Shown: positions 32,445 to 41,393, numbered from the stretch's first letter. The stretch is DNA of 43,865 nt from Spirochaetales bacterium (GCA_027306915.1 DAHUYW010000036.1:1-43865); one strand, 5' to 3'. The notes: generated from the letters alone by a model not told the origin. Made by a program: numbers and translations.

Positions 32445-33293
32445 ATGCGCGTGCGGAAGCATGAGAAAAAGCCCTTTGTGCTCGCGAACGATGGTCACCT
32501 GGCCCTTTTCTTCCTCGGTGTAGGAAGCGCATTCACCAAACGCCACTTTCAGACGAATCTGCTCATCATCAAGGGCGACGATCACCTCATGGTGGATTTC
32601 GGATCGAAGGCGCCCCAGGCCGTCTATGAGCTGGGTCTTCCCCTGACCGATATCCGCAACTTCCTCATCACCCACTCTCATGCCGATCACATCGGCGGGC
32701 TCGAAGAGGTAATGCTTGTCAATCGCTACGTCCGCCGCGAGAAGCCGAAGATAGTCATCAATCCGACCTATCAGGCTCTGCTCTGGGACATGTCCTTGCG
32801 CGGCGGGTCCGCCTTCAATGAGGAGCATTCGGGCAAAGCTTTGTCTTTCGCGGACCTGTGGGATATCCTTCGGCCGCGGCAACTCGACTCCTACCCGCGC
32901 GAGACTCACGAGGCCAATGTCGGCTCCCTGAACATAAAGTTCTACCGAACCATGCACATTCCGGACAATCCGGTGAACTGGCAAAGCTCCTTCTGGAGCT
33001 GCGGAATCTTGATAGACGACAGGGTCATGTTCACGAGCGACACCCGCTTCGATCGCGATCTCATAGACTCCTTCGAAGCGCTCTTCGAGCCTGAGATAAT
33101 CTTTCACGACTGTCAGTTCTACACCGGCGGGGTGCATGCGGGGATCGATGAGCTCAACACCCTTCCACCCACGATCAAGAGAAAGATGATGCTGGTTCAC
33201 TACGGCGACGATTGGGAAAAGAATAGGTCCAAGGTCACGAAGTTCGGATTCAAGGGACTCACAAAACAGTGGCATCACTATATCTTCGACTGA
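32445..33293 (+). CDS. MBL-fold metal-dependent hydrolase
   Basis: 282 residues. The metallo-beta-lactamase signature HSHADHIGG (about 77-85) with FGSKAPQAVYELG before it, H151-type MHIP, TSDTRF (bridging Asp) and the late LVHYGDDW give a full two-metal site. The arrangement resembles RNase Z/ElaC-like and phosphodiesterase-like members, but the HEAT/exosite hallmark of RNase Z is absent. The substrate is unknown. ATG at 32445 has GGGAGGG 4 bp upstream. It stands 93 bp after the HTH-EIIA gene, a gap with no convincing promoter. Confidence 0.85.
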   Translation: MRVRKHEKKPFVLANDGHLALFFLGVGSAFTKRHFQTNLLIIKGDDHLMVDFGSKAPQAVYELGLPLTDIRNFLITHSHADHIGGLEEVMLVNRYVRREKPKIVINPTYQALLWDMSLRGGSAFNEEHSGKALSFADLWDILRPRQLDSYPRETHEANVGSLNIKFYRTMHIPDNPVNWQSSFWSCGILIDDRVMFTSDTRFDRDLIDSFEALFEPEIIFHDCQFYTGGVHAGIDELNTLPPTIKRKMMLVHYGDDWEKNRSKVTKFGFKGLTKQWHHYIFD

Positions 33294-33318
33294 TCTCCTT
33301 TGACGGGCGGCTTCTTCC

Positions 33319-34314
33319 GTGAACGTCGAGTTTCATTACTATCTCCTCAACTTCATCTGCCGGAAGGCCGGCTTCACCGAGCAGGACGCCCATGTCGTCG
33401 CCTACGCCTCGCAGTTCGTCGACAACAACATCCTCGCCTACGAGGTCGATACCGCGCGGGCCACCTACCGAACCGTCCCGACGCAGAACTGGGGGTTCTG
33501 GAGCGTCGACACCCCGCGCGACGTCTACATCCCCTTCCACTTCTTCCCCGGCGATCCGGACTACCCGGAGGCAGCCCGCCTCGACGGCCGCAAGAATCCG
33601 CTCAACTGCACTCCCGACTCCCCCGGCGCGAAACAGCTCCTCATAGCGGCGCTGAAGAGCCGCGATCTCTATCGCATGGGGATCGCGCTCCACACCTATG
33701 CGGATACCTGGGCTCATCAGAACTTCACCGGGATTCGCGAGGAATGGAACGTCTGCGACGAGCGCTCGCTCATTCCGCCTATCGGACACGCACAGGTTTT
33801 GAACGCTCCCGACCAGCTGACCGCCCAGTGGCGGGATTCGCGCCTGCCGCCCGGGCAGCAGATGATCCGAAACCGATTGCGGGTACTTGCGGCGGCGCGA
33901 AAGATCTACAAGTACCTTGCAACTTATAATCGCCGCTCCTTCGACGACGCCGACCTCATCGTGGACTACCTCGACGGGATGCTCGGCCCCTCCGGCGGCA
34001 CCGAGCGCCCCATGGAGGAGCGCATCCTCGACTACATGATTACGGAGGGCACTCCCCGCTACGAGCGCACCGAGTGGCTCACCGAGGCCCTCGCCACTTC
34101 CGACCTCCCGGACGACAGTGCGATCGCCGGCTACGATAAGCTTCTGTGGCTGAAGGACGAGATCCTCCATCGCACCCGACTGGTTCCCAAGAAGAGCGTT
34201 CCCGCGAAGAACGACTTCTATTCGAGCCACTTCTATCGCTTCATCGAGGCCGCCAAGGCGCAGCTCGAGGAGGCCCGCTCGATTTTTTCGCGCGAGCTGC
34301 ACCTCGTGGTATAG
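33319..34314 (+). CDS. DUF6765-type protein, putative metal-dependent hydrolase fold
   Basis: 331 residues. The N-terminus VEFHYYLLNFICRKAGFTEQDAHVVAYASQFVDN and the segment GIALHTYADTWAHQNFTGI recall zinc-dependent phospholipase C-like all-helical proteins, where such His/Asp residues bind metals. I believe the family is DUF6765, from memory. There is no signal peptide, so it is cytosolic. The GTG at 33319 has no Shine-Dalgarno and lies 25 bp after the MBL gene, so translation may depend on coupling. Catalytic activity is not shown by sequence alone. Confidence 0.72.
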   Translation: MNVEFHYYLLNFICRKAGFTEQDAHVVAYASQFVDNNILAYEVDTARATYRTVPTQNWGFWSVDTPRDVYIPFHFFPGDPDYPEAARLDGRKNPLNCTPDSPGAKQLLIAALKSRDLYRMGIALHTYADTWAHQNFTGIREEWNVCDERSLIPPIGHAQVLNAPDQLTAQWRDSRLPPGQQMIRNRLRVLAAARKIYKYLATYNRRSFDDADLIVDYLDGMLGPSGGTERPMEERILDYMITEGTPRYERTEWLTEALATSDLPDDSAIAGYDKLLWLKDEILHRTRLVPKKSVPAKNDFYSSHFYRFIEAAKAQLEEARSIFSRELHLVV

Positions 34315-34378
34315 ATAGCGGACAGCTTGCCGGCCCGGCCGGCCTTCTCGCCCGGGGCGCCAACCCCTCCGCCCACGC

Positions 34379-35002
34379 CTACCGCGGATCGACAGTCTCC
34401 CCGCGGTCGAGGGCCGCGAGCATGTCGATGTAGTAGCGCGGCTCGATCTTCGCCGCGCTTATGCCGAGGCTCGCGAGGAGCCCGCGAATCTCGTCGCGAG
34501 CGGCCGCGACCCCCGCCTGCTCGTCGCTTTCGAGGAGCTTCTCAATCTCGAGGAAGCTCCCGAGCCGCTCAACTTCGGAGAGCTCGAGGTGGATGGGCCG
34601 GCCCGATCCGCCGGCGGCGGTTTCGTAGAGCCGACCCACCTTCAGCTTGCGCACGAAGGGAAGCGCACCCAGAAAGAGCGCGAAGGCCTCGAAGGCGGCC
34701 GGGTCGGACACCTCGAACTCGATTTCCACATTCACCTCGACGCCGTTGTCGATCCGCTTCTCTTTCGAGGTGACGATCGCTGCGCCCTTTTCGATCCGCA
34801 GGCGGAACTCTCTGGGCCCACCGCCGGGCCCTGGGAATGCACCCGGCGGCAAAGCGGCGCCGCTCGCCTGCCCGGCAGCAGGCTCGAGTCGAAAGTAGAC
34901 ATCCTCCTTGCGGTAGCCCCCGACGAAGCGGAAGCGTGCCGCGAGCGTCCTCTCGACGGCGCCCGGATCGTCAATCCATGCCTTGAGCTCTACCTCGATC
35001 AT
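34379..35002 (-). CDS. CYTH-domain protein (class IV adenylate cyclase / triphosphatase fold)
   Basis: 207 residues. The start IEVELKAWI is the ExExK motif that names the CYTH tunnel fold; FRLRIEKG, VTSKEKRI, VNVEIEFEV, RKLKVGRLYE and HLELSEVERLGSFLEIEKL supply further inward-facing charged strands. Members hydrolyse inorganic or thiamine triphosphate or, less often, make cAMP. A Gly/Pro-rich insert (about 44-62) is unusual. ATG at 35002 has AGGTGG 2-3 bp upstream. It converges on the DUF6765 gene and has its own promoter. Confidence 0.85.
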   Translation of the reverse strand: MIEVELKAWIDDPGAVERTLAARFRFVGGYRKEDVYFRLEPAAGQASGAALPPGAFPGPGGGPREFRLRIEKGAAIVTSKEKRIDNGVEVNVEIEFEVSDPAAFEAFALFLGALPFVRKLKVGRLYETAAGGSGRPIHLELSEVERLGSFLEIEKLLESDEQAGVAAARDEIRGLLASLGISAAKIEPRYYIDMLAALDRGETVDPR

Positions 35003-35047
35003 CACACCACCTGCCCTGCAGCCTTGCTCGTTCTGCCGGCAACCCCG

Positions 35048-35076
35048 ATTGTAGGGGATCGGCGCTCTCCGAGCAA
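35048..35076 (-). promoter_or_regulatory. promoter of the CYTH gene
   Basis: On the minus strand: TTGCTC (35076-35071), 17-bp spacer, TACAAT (35053-35048). It lies in the 322-bp divergent gap before the second sugar transporter. Confidence 0.58.
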
Positions 35077-35118
35077 GGAGCGGCGAGCTCTCGGCTGCTT
35101 GAGACACCGCAAATCGGA

Positions 35119-35147
35119 TTGACGGGTGAGAAAATCGGGCATACGAT
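35119..35147 (+). promoter_or_regulatory. promoter of the second sugar ABC operon
   Basis: TTGACG (35119-35124), 17-bp spacer, TACGAT (35142-35147). It gives a leader of about 170 nt before the ATG at 35325. I saw no riboswitch or operator in the leader; AAGGAGG lies at its end. Confidence 0.5.
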
Positions 35148-35324
35148 CAAGAGAAGCGGGTCAACAGGGAAGCCGAAACCTCCTCCCGACTTGCTCTCCA
35201 AGCGGCACATCTCGTCAACAGGATTGCAGCTCGAAACGAACGTTAGTCGCGCCTTCCGATAAAGAGAACTTCGCTGGACTGCGCAGGTGCGGCGGACAAT
35301 TCTCGATTTCAAGGAGGATACGCC

Positions 35325-36518
35325 ATGAAAAAAACGATTTGGGTCGCGCTCGTCCTTGCTGTGCTTTTCCTGATTTTCATTCCACTTGTCTCGGCCGGCG
35401 GAAAGGCCGAGACCGGGGCGGCAAAAGCCGGGGAGCGATGGAAGCAGCCGATTGTCATCGGATGGACGCCCCCGGACATCACAGGGGTGTTCAAGACCGC
35501 CACCAACTTCTTCGAGGCTGCGGCCAAAGACGGCAACTCCCACGGCTACAACATCCAGGTCATCACCCAGTCGCCTGCAAGCCACATCGCGTTCGCTGAC
35601 CAGGTAGCGATCATCGAGGACTACATCCAGCGCGATGTAGACGTCATCGCCATCTCGCCGATCGAGGTAGAGGTGATAAAGCCGGCGCTCGAGAAAGCAA
35701 ACGCCAAGGGCATTCCGGTCATCATCGTCAACCTTCTCGAGCCGATCGCCGGCGCGCAGGTTGCTTCATACATCGGGTTCGACAACTCGGTCGCCGCCCA
35801 GGTGACCGCGTATTCCGTGCTCGACTACTTCGGAGGTCCGGGAGTGCTCGGAACCGGCCGCATGGTGCAGGTGAAACCCGACGAGTATCTCGACCTCGCT
35901 TACTGGGAGAAGCTCTATTCCAAGCTGACCCCGATCGAGAGGGCTTCGATCAAGGGAACCGGCGCGGTTATTGAGGGAGTGGCGGGCGGCTTCTTTTCCA
36001 CCGCCAGGGTGAACGGCTTCCACAAGGTAATCGACCAGTACCCGGGGATCAAGATTGTCGGCGTTCCCATTGCCGCAGACTGGAACCGCGAAAAAGGCAT
36101 CAAGGCTACGGAGGACATCCTCCAGGCCAACCCATCCGGGCTCGACTTCATCTGGGCTGCGTCGAACGAGATGGGGCTGGGCGCGATGCTCACCTGCCAA
36201 TCGGCCGGACGCCTGCAGCTTGCCGGAGAGCCTCACCGGCTCGGAGGCAGCAAGGTGGCCGTATTCACGAACGACGTGACGCCGGAATCGGTCGCGCGCA
36301 TCGGAGAAGGCAAGATCATCGCCGAGACCACCCACGGGTTCGCCGACTGGGGCTGGTACGGGACTCATTTCGCAGTAAGGCTTGCGCTCGGCAAGCAGGT
36401 TCCGAAGACCTTTGATATCCGGCCGCGGACCGCCTACCAGAGCAACGCCACGCTCTTCTACCCCAATCCGGCCCTGCCTTCGATCGACTGGGAGAACCTG
36501 AAGGGGATGACCGAGTAG
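35325..36518 (+). CDS. sugar ABC transporter substrate-binding protein (PBP type 1)
   Basis: 397 residues. Signal peptide MKKTIWVALVLAVLFLIFIPLVSAGGKAE. The mature part has the type 1 periplasmic-binding fold: VIGWTPPDITGVFKTATNFFEAA, VDVIAISPIEVEVIKPALEKA, GIPVIIVNLLEPI, GFFSTARVNGFHKVI and FIWAASNEMGLGAMLTC. It is longer than the protein at 21710, with an insert near 165-200 (TGRMVQVKPDEYLDLAYWEKL). AAGGAGG stands upstream. It heads an operon with an SDR enzyme and two transport proteins. The substrate is not evident; a sugar or polyol is inferred from the CUT2 context. Confidence 0.91.
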   Translation: MKKTIWVALVLAVLFLIFIPLVSAGGKAETGAAKAGERWKQPIVIGWTPPDITGVFKTATNFFEAAAKDGNSHGYNIQVITQSPASHIAFADQVAIIEDYIQRDVDVIAISPIEVEVIKPALEKANAKGIPVIIVNLLEPIAGAQVASYIGFDNSVAAQVTAYSVLDYFGGPGVLGTGRMVQVKPDEYLDLAYWEKLYSKLTPIERASIKGTGAVIEGVAGGFFSTARVNGFHKVIDQYPGIKIVGVPIAADWNREKGIKATEDILQANPSGLDFIWAASNEMGLGAMLTCQSAGRLQLAGEPHRLGGSKVAVFTNDVTPESVARIGEGKIIAETTHGFADWGWYGTHFAVRLALGKQVPKTFDIRPRTAYQSNATLFYPNPALPSIDWENLKGMTE

Positions 36519-36540
36519 CGCAGAGCGCGCGAGCTCGTCC

Positions 36541-36569
36541 GTGCATGGGGCCGGAACGGTCCCATGCGC
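36541..36569 (+). terminator. intercistronic hairpin after the binding-protein gene
   Basis: GCATGGGGCCG (36543-36553), loop GAA, CGGTCCCATGC (36557-36567): an 11-bp stem with one G-U pair, extendable by two more pairs (36541-36542 with 36568-36569). No T-run follows. It probably blocks 3' decay or partly stops transcription, so that the binding protein is made in excess over the downstream genes. Confidence 0.7.
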
Positions 36570-36597
36570 TCGCTACTCCTGCGGTGGGAGGATAACC

Positions 36598-37359
36598 ATG
36601 CAGCTGAGCGGGAAGGTCGCGATAGTCACGGGCGCCTCCTCGGGAATTGGGGAGGCGGCCGCGCGGCTCTTTGCGCGCGAGGGCGCGTCGGTAGCGATCG
36701 CCGACCGCGACAGGGAGAGCGGTGAAAGGGTCGCGCGGGAGATAGTCAATGAGGGAGGCGACTGCGCGGCGCAGGAGGTCGACGTCTCGCGTGAATCGGA
36801 GGTGGGCGCTCTCGTCGATTGGGTCGTCGGCCGCTGGGGACGGTTGGACCTCCTCGTGAACAACGCCGGAATCTACCGGCAGGCGGACGCCCTCTCCACT
36901 CCACTTTCCGTCTGGGAAGAGGTGCTCTCGGTCAACCTGACCGGGGCCTTCCTCTGCATCAAGCACTCCGTCCCGGCGATGGAGCGGCAGGAAGGCGGAT
37001 CAATCGTGAACGTAGCCTCGGAGGCGGGACTGGTCGGGATCCGCAACCAGGTCGCCTACAACGTCTCCAAGGGCGGAGTCATCGCGCTTACCCGGAGCTG
37101 TGCCGTCGATTTCGCAGGCCGCGGGATCCGGGTCAACTGCGTGTGCCCCGGTACCACCGATACGCCGCTAGTTCGCGCGGCGCTTGCGAGGGCGCCCGAC
37201 CCTGCGGCCATGAGGCGCTCCCTCGAAGAGGTACGCCCGGCGAACCGCCTCGGCAGGCCCGAGGAGATCGCAGCGGCAATCCTCTACCTTTCCGCGGAGG
37301 GCGCCGGCTACGCGACGGGCGCGGTCTTGAGCGTCGACGGCGGCTACACCGCACAATAA
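36598..37359 (+). CDS. short-chain dehydrogenase/reductase (SDR)
   Basis: 253 residues, a classical SDR. The cofactor motif TGASSGIG is at 11-18; NNAG at 88-91; the catalytic set is S141, Y154 and K158 (YNVSK); DVS and IADRD (D36 after the second strand) suggest NAD preference. The C-terminal GRPEEIAAAILYLSAEGAGYATGAVLSVDGGYT is typical. It lies between the binding protein and ATPase genes of a sugar transporter, so it probably oxidises the imported sugar or polyol. ATG at 36598 has GGGAGG 7 bp upstream; an in-frame ATG at 36541 lies inside the hairpin and is rejected. Confidence 0.9.
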   Translation: MQLSGKVAIVTGASSGIGEAAARLFAREGASVAIADRDRESGERVAREIVNEGGDCAAQEVDVSRESEVGALVDWVVGRWGRLDLLVNNAGIYRQADALSTPLSVWEEVLSVNLTGAFLCIKHSVPAMERQEGGSIVNVASEAGLVGIRNQVAYNVSKGGVIALTRSCAVDFAGRGIRVNCVCPGTTDTPLVRAALARAPDPAAMRRSLEEVRPANRLGRPEEIAAAILYLSAEGAGYATGAVLSVDGGYTAQ

Positions 37360-37389
37360 GGCCGCGCCGGCGGCGAGAGAGGGCCGGGA

Positions 37390-38874
37390 ATGGAGGAGAG
37401 AGAGCCAATCCTGCGGATGGAGCAGATCGAGAAGCGCTTCCCCGGGGTCCACGCCCTGGACCACGTAACCTTCGACCTCCGGGAGGGAGAGGTGCATGTG
37501 CTTCTCGGAGAAAACGGCGCAGGCAAATCGACCCTCATGAAGGTTTTACGCGGCTCGATCGCCGCCGACTCCGGCAGGATCTTCGTGCGAGGAAGGGAGG
37601 TCCACGGCCTCAACCCCGAGCGTGCGCGGGAGCTGGGGATCGGCATGGTCCACCAGGAGCTGAGCCTTGTGCCCGCCTTGAGCGTCGCGGAGAACATCTT
37701 CCTCGGCAAGCCTCATCGCTACCGGACGGGCCTCGTCGATTGGCGCACCATGTACGCCGAAGCCGAGCGAAGCCTCACGGAGCTCGGCGTGCGGATCGAC
37801 CCGCGCCGCGAGGTCCGGAAGCTCGACGTCGCCGAGCAGCAGCTCACCGAAATCGCCCGGGTTCTTACCGCCGGGCCGGCGATCGTCCTGCTCGACGAGC
37901 CGACCTCGGCGCTCTCCGATGCGGAGCGCGAGCGCCTCTTCGCCTGCATCCGGCGGCTGCGGGAGCGGGGGGTGGGAATCGTCTACATCTCACATCGTCT
38001 TGCCGAGGTCCCCGAGGTGGGGGACCGGGTAACCATCATGCGCGACGGGCGAGTCGTGGGGAGCCTCCCCGTGGAGCGCGCCGAGGAAGCCACCCTCGTG
38101 ACGATGATGGTCGGGCGGCGCCTCGCCGAGCAGGTTCAGCGGGAGCGCAAGGCGAGCGGCAGGCGCGTCATGCGCGTCGAAGGGCTCGCGACGCAGGCGC
38201 GGCTGCGCGGGATCACCTTCGACGTCCATGAGGGCGAGATCCTCGGGATCTTCGGCTTGATGGGGGCCGGACAGGCGGAGCTTGCCCGCGCCGTCTTCGG
38301 GCTCGACCGCATGGACGCCGGCCGCATCCTCATCGACGAGAAGGTGGTCCACCTGCGCGGAGCCAACGACGCCATCCGCCACGGGATCGGCCTCTTGACG
38401 CGGGACCGCCGCGAGGGTCTCGTCCCTGCTCTGCCGATAGGGCCCAACATAACCCTCGCGGAGGTGAGCCAGCGGCGGCTGCACGGGCTCATCAGCCTCG
38501 CGGAGGAGTCGAAGACGGCCTCCCACTACGTCGAAAGCCTCCGCATTCAGACCACCCGCCTCGACCGGTCCGTCATTTACCTGAGCGGAGGGAATCAGCA
38601 GAAGGTCGCGCTCGCTCGCTGGCTGTTCACCAAGGCGAGGGTCCTGATCTTCGATGAGCCGACGCGCGGCATCGATGTCGGCGCCAAGACGGAAATTTAC
38701 GCGCTCATGCGCGGCCTCGCCGACCGCGGCGTGGCGATCGTGATGATCTCCTCCGAGATGCCGGAGATTCTCGCGATGGCCGATCGGATATTGGTCATGC
38801 GCGGAGGGGTCTTCAGCGCCGAGCTTGCGGCGGCCGACACGACCCAGGAGCAGCTTCTCCGCCTCGCAAGCTAA
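37390..38874 (+). CDS. sugar ABC transporter ATP-binding protein, two-domain (RbsA/MglA type)
   Basis: 494 residues made of two ATPase domains. The first has Walker A GENGAGKST, Q-loop MVHQELSLVPALSVAENIFLG, signature LDVAEQQLTEIARVL and Walker B IVLLDEPTSALS. The second has the degenerate P-loop GLMGAGQAE usual in this family, but an intact signature LSGGNQQKVALARWL and Walker B VLIFDEPTRGIDVGAK. This is the RbsA layout, in which only one site is fully canonical. It pairs with the permease 14 bp downstream. ATG at 37390 follows the SDR gene by 30 bp. Confidence 0.95.
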   Translation: MEEREPILRMEQIEKRFPGVHALDHVTFDLREGEVHVLLGENGAGKSTLMKVLRGSIAADSGRIFVRGREVHGLNPERARELGIGMVHQELSLVPALSVAENIFLGKPHRYRTGLVDWRTMYAEAERSLTELGVRIDPRREVRKLDVAEQQLTEIARVLTAGPAIVLLDEPTSALSDAERERLFACIRRLRERGVGIVYISHRLAEVPEVGDRVTIMRDGRVVGSLPVERAEEATLVTMMVGRRLAEQVQRERKASGRRVMRVEGLATQARLRGITFDVHEGEILGIFGLMGAGQAELARAVFGLDRMDAGRILIDEKVVHLRGANDAIRHGIGLLTRDRREGLVPALPIGPNITLAEVSQRRLHGLISLAEESKTASHYVESLRIQTTRLDRSVIYLSGGNQQKVALARWLFTKARVLIFDEPTRGIDVGAKTEIYALMRGLADRGVAIVMISSEMPEILAMADRILVMRGGVFSAELAAADTTQEQLLRLAS

Positions 38875-38888
38875 GGGGAGGAGGTCCT

Positions 38889-39974
38889 ATGAGCTGGGAG
38901 CCGAAACGGGACCACGCGCCGGCGGCGCAAGGAAAGGGCGCCTCGGCGGCAGACGGAGACGGAGCCCTCCGGGCGGCTCGCGAGGTGGTTGCCCGCCTCG
39001 GCCCGATCATCGCCCTCGTCCTTCTGTGCGCCTATCTTGCGATCGCGAGTCCGCATTTCCTGAAAACCGACAACATGGTCAACATCACCCGCCAGTCCGC
39101 CATCACCGCCATCCTGTCGGTCGGCCAGACGCTGGTCATCCTGACGGCCGGCATCGACCTCTCGGTGGGCGCGATCGCTGCGCTTTCGGCCTCCGCCGCG
39201 GCCGTCCTCATGACGCAGCGCTTCGTCTTTCTCGGGCTGCACCTCGGCCCGGTCGGGTTCGTCTTCGGCCTCGCGGTTGCGCTTGCCGTCGGCGCGCTCG
39301 CAGGCCTCCTGAACGGGATCATCATCACGAAGGGCCGCATCCCCGATTTCATCGCCACCCTGGGCACCTTGACGATCTTCCGCGGGGTAGCCCTCCTCGT
39401 AACCGGAGGGCTTCCGGTGCCCTCCCATATCACGGCGACCGAGCTGAAGGGCTACCTGCCCCAGCCGATCATCTGGATGGGAGCGGGCGATATCCACGGG
39501 GTGCCGGTCGCGGGACTCATCGCGGTCGTGATCGTGCTCTTCGGCTGGTTTCTCCTGCGCTACTCGGTTCTCGGACGCTCCATTTTCGCGGTCGGCGGCA
39601 ATCGGGAGGCCGCACGCGTGTCCGGGATCAACATCGACCGCACGAAGATTGCGGTCTACCTTCTTTCGGGGGTGATCGCCGCGGTGGCCGGCGTCGTGCT
39701 TGCCGGCAGGATGAACTCCTCCAACGCTCTCATGGCCGAGGAGGAGAACCTCCGCTCCATCGCAGCCGTCGTCATCGGCGGCACCAACCTCTTCGGCGGA
39801 GAGGGCGGAGTCTTCGGCTCCCTCATCGGGGCGATCATCATGGGGGTGCTCGGCAACGGCCTCAACCTCTTGAGCGTGAGCGCCTTCTGGCAGCGGATCG
39901 TGCAGGGCACGGTCATCATCCTCGTGGTGATGTTCGATCAGTGGCGCCGCAGGAGGTTCCCGGGCGGGCGGTAG
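38889..39974 (+). CDS. sugar ABC transporter permease, RbsC family
   Basis: 361 residues with a cytosolic N-terminal tail of about 38 residues and then eight to ten hydrophobic segments. Diagnostic motifs: SVGQTLVILTAGIDLSVGAI, KGRIPDFIATLGTLTIFRGVAL, AVGGNREAARVSGINIDRTKIAVY and IAAVVIGGTNLFGGEGGVFGSLIGA. It forms the channel for the two-domain ATPase before it. GGGGAGGAGG stands 5 bp before the ATG. No gene follows in the operon; the next 160 bp up to the small-protein promoter show nothing clear. Confidence 0.94.
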   Translation: MSWEPKRDHAPAAQGKGASAADGDGALRAAREVVARLGPIIALVLLCAYLAIASPHFLKTDNMVNITRQSAITAILSVGQTLVILTAGIDLSVGAIAALSASAAAVLMTQRFVFLGLHLGPVGFVFGLAVALAVGALAGLLNGIIITKGRIPDFIATLGTLTIFRGVALLVTGGLPVPSHITATELKGYLPQPIIWMGAGDIHGVPVAGLIAVVIVLFGWFLLRYSVLGRSIFAVGGNREAARVSGINIDRTKIAVYLLSGVIAAVAGVVLAGRMNSSNALMAEEENLRSIAAVVIGGTNLFGGEGGVFGSLIGAIIMGVLGNGLNLLSVSAFWQRIVQGTVIILVVMFDQWRRRRFPGGR

Positions 39975-40133
39975 GAGGCAGGCGCCGCAGCAGCCTCTCG
40001 GTCTCGCCGCTCCCAGATATCCTTCCAGAGCGCTTTTCCAATACGCTTCTACAGAGCTTGCAAGATACCACGTGAGCTACTCATCTCCTGGTCGTTTCCG
40101 CTATCGCTTCAGAGCGGGCTGTTGCCATGGCTC

Positions 40134-40162
40134 TTGCCTCTCCTCCCGCAAGGGGCTACAGT
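40134..40162 (+). promoter_or_regulatory. promoter of the small basic protein gene
   Basis: TTGCCT (40134-40139), 17-bp spacer, TACAGT (40157-40162), 19 bp before the ATG at 40182. Confidence 0.5.
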
Positions 40163-40181
40163 GCTCAATCGGGGCGGAGAA

Positions 40182-40424
40182 ATGGCGATGAAAAAGAACA
40201 TCAGATCGCTCGAGGCTCGGCTCCGGAGAACCCTGGCCCGGCGCGGGTACACCCTTGCCAAGAGCCGAGCTCGCGATCCGCTCGCGCTCGAGTTCGGGAA
40301 GTACTATATCAGCGACGGCTGGACTCGGCTGCGGGTGTTCGAGGGTACGACCATCGAGTCGGTCGAGCAGTGGGTAGCGAAGATGGAGAGGCGCCCGGAC
40401 CTTGGGCAAGGGGCCGACACGTAG
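40182..40424 (+). CDS. small basic protein with KSRxRDP motif
   Basis: 80 residues: MAMKKNIRSLEARLRRTLARRGYTLAKSRARDPLALE in outline, then FGKYYISDGWTRLRVFE and a C-terminal helix. The pattern of a basic helix (RLRRxLxRxGYxLxKSRxRDP) followed by a G-Y-I-D turn is shared by short proteins scattered in bacteria, but none has a known function that I can name. The basic helix makes nucleic-acid binding plausible. ATG at 40182 has GGCGGAG upstream; the ATG at 40188 is an alternative. It stands alone with its own promoter, converging on purU. Confidence 0.65.
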   Translation: MAMKKNIRSLEARLRRTLARRGYTLAKSRARDPLALEFGKYYISDGWTRLRVFEGTTIESVEQWVAKMERRPDLGQGADT

Positions 40425-40468
40425 CTATCGCGCAGGCGGCCCTCGCAACGACTGCGGCGCTGCCGCGA

Positions 40469-41347
40469 TCAGTCGAACACGACCGTCTTGTTGCCGAAAA
40501 CGAGCACCTTGTGGTCGAGGTGCAGCTTCACCGCGCGGGAGAGCACCAGCTTCTCGAGGTTTTTCCCCTTCACAACCAGATCCTCCACCGAGTCGCGGTG
40601 GGTGATGCGCGCCACGTCCTGCTCGATGATCGGGCCCTGGTCGAGGTCCGCCGTGACATAGTGGCTCGTCGCCCCGATGATCTTCACCCCGCGGGAATGG
40701 GCCTGGTGGTAGGGCTTCGCCCCGACGAAGGCCGGCAGGAAGGAGTGGTGGATGTTGATGATGCGGTTACGGAACTCGCTCACGAAGCGCTCGCTCAAGA
40801 TCTGCATGTAGCGGGCGAGGACGACGAGGTCGATCCGGCTTTCCTTCAGAAGCGCGATCTCCCGTTCCTCCACTTCGGCTTTCGTTTCCTTGGTCACCTT
40901 GAAGAGATGGAAGGGCACCTCGAAATAGCGAGCGATGGGCTCGGCGGTCGAGTGGTTCGCGAGGATGAGCGGGATCTCCGCGTTCAGCTCGCCCGATTTG
41001 TTGCGGATGAGCAGCTCGTAGAGACAGTGGTCGAAGCTCGAGACGAGAATGGCGATGCGCGCCCGCTTGCTCGAGAACTCGAGTCGCCAGTCCATGGCGA
41101 ATTTGAGCGCGATGGGCTCGAAGGCCGCCGCGATCCGCTCGCGCGGGATGGCGAAGCCCGCCAGATCCCACTCGATGCGCATGAAGAAGGTGTTGGACTC
41201 CCCGTCGTAGTGCTGGTCGGAGTGGAGGATATTGCCGTCGTAGGTGAAAATAAAGTGCGAGATCTCGGCGACGATTCCCCGCGTGTCCTTGCACGACAGG
41301 AGGAGGATCGCCGTCTCGCGCGGATCGCTTGGTGCGCTATCTTGCAT
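40469..41347 (-). CDS. purU: formyltetrahydrofolate deformylase
   Basis: 292 residues, typical PurU. It hydrolyses 10-formyl-THF to formate and THF and so balances the one-carbon pool and supplies formate for purine synthesis. An N-terminal ACT domain (about 10-90: AILLLSCKDTRGIVAEIS) precedes a formyltransferase domain with the catalytic triad Asn in LILANHS, His in INIHHSFLPAF and Asp in ADLDQGPIIEQD. ATG at 41347 has GAGGAC upstream and a promoter at 41365-41393. No other folate gene is nearby. Confidence 0.95.
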   Translation of the reverse strand: MQDSAPSDPRETAILLLSCKDTRGIVAEISHFIFTYDGNILHSDQHYDGESNTFFMRIEWDLAGFAIPRERIAAAFEPIALKFAMDWRLEFSSKRARIAILVSSFDHCLYELLIRNKSGELNAEIPLILANHSTAEPIARYFEVPFHLFKVTKETKAEVEEREIALLKESRIDLVVLARYMQILSERFVSEFRNRIINIHHSFLPAFVGAKPYHQAHSRGVKIIGATSHYVTADLDQGPIIEQDVARITHRDSVEDLVVKGKNLEKLVLSRAVKLHLDHKVLVFGNKTVVFD

Positions 41348-41364
41348 GCTGTCCTCGAGGCGTC

Positions 41365-41393
41365 ATTCTACCGGCCGGCGCCCTTCTCCGCAA
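41365..41393 (-). promoter_or_regulatory. promoter of purU
   Basis: On the minus strand: TTGCGG (41393-41388), 17-bp spacer, TAGAAT (41370-41365), 17 bp before the ATG at 41347. Confidence 0.55.

Noticed and set aside
36819..38231. A 470-codon plus-strand open frame.
   Set aside because: It overlaps the SDR and ATPase genes in another frame and has the Arg/Gly/Pro-rich composition of a shifted reading.
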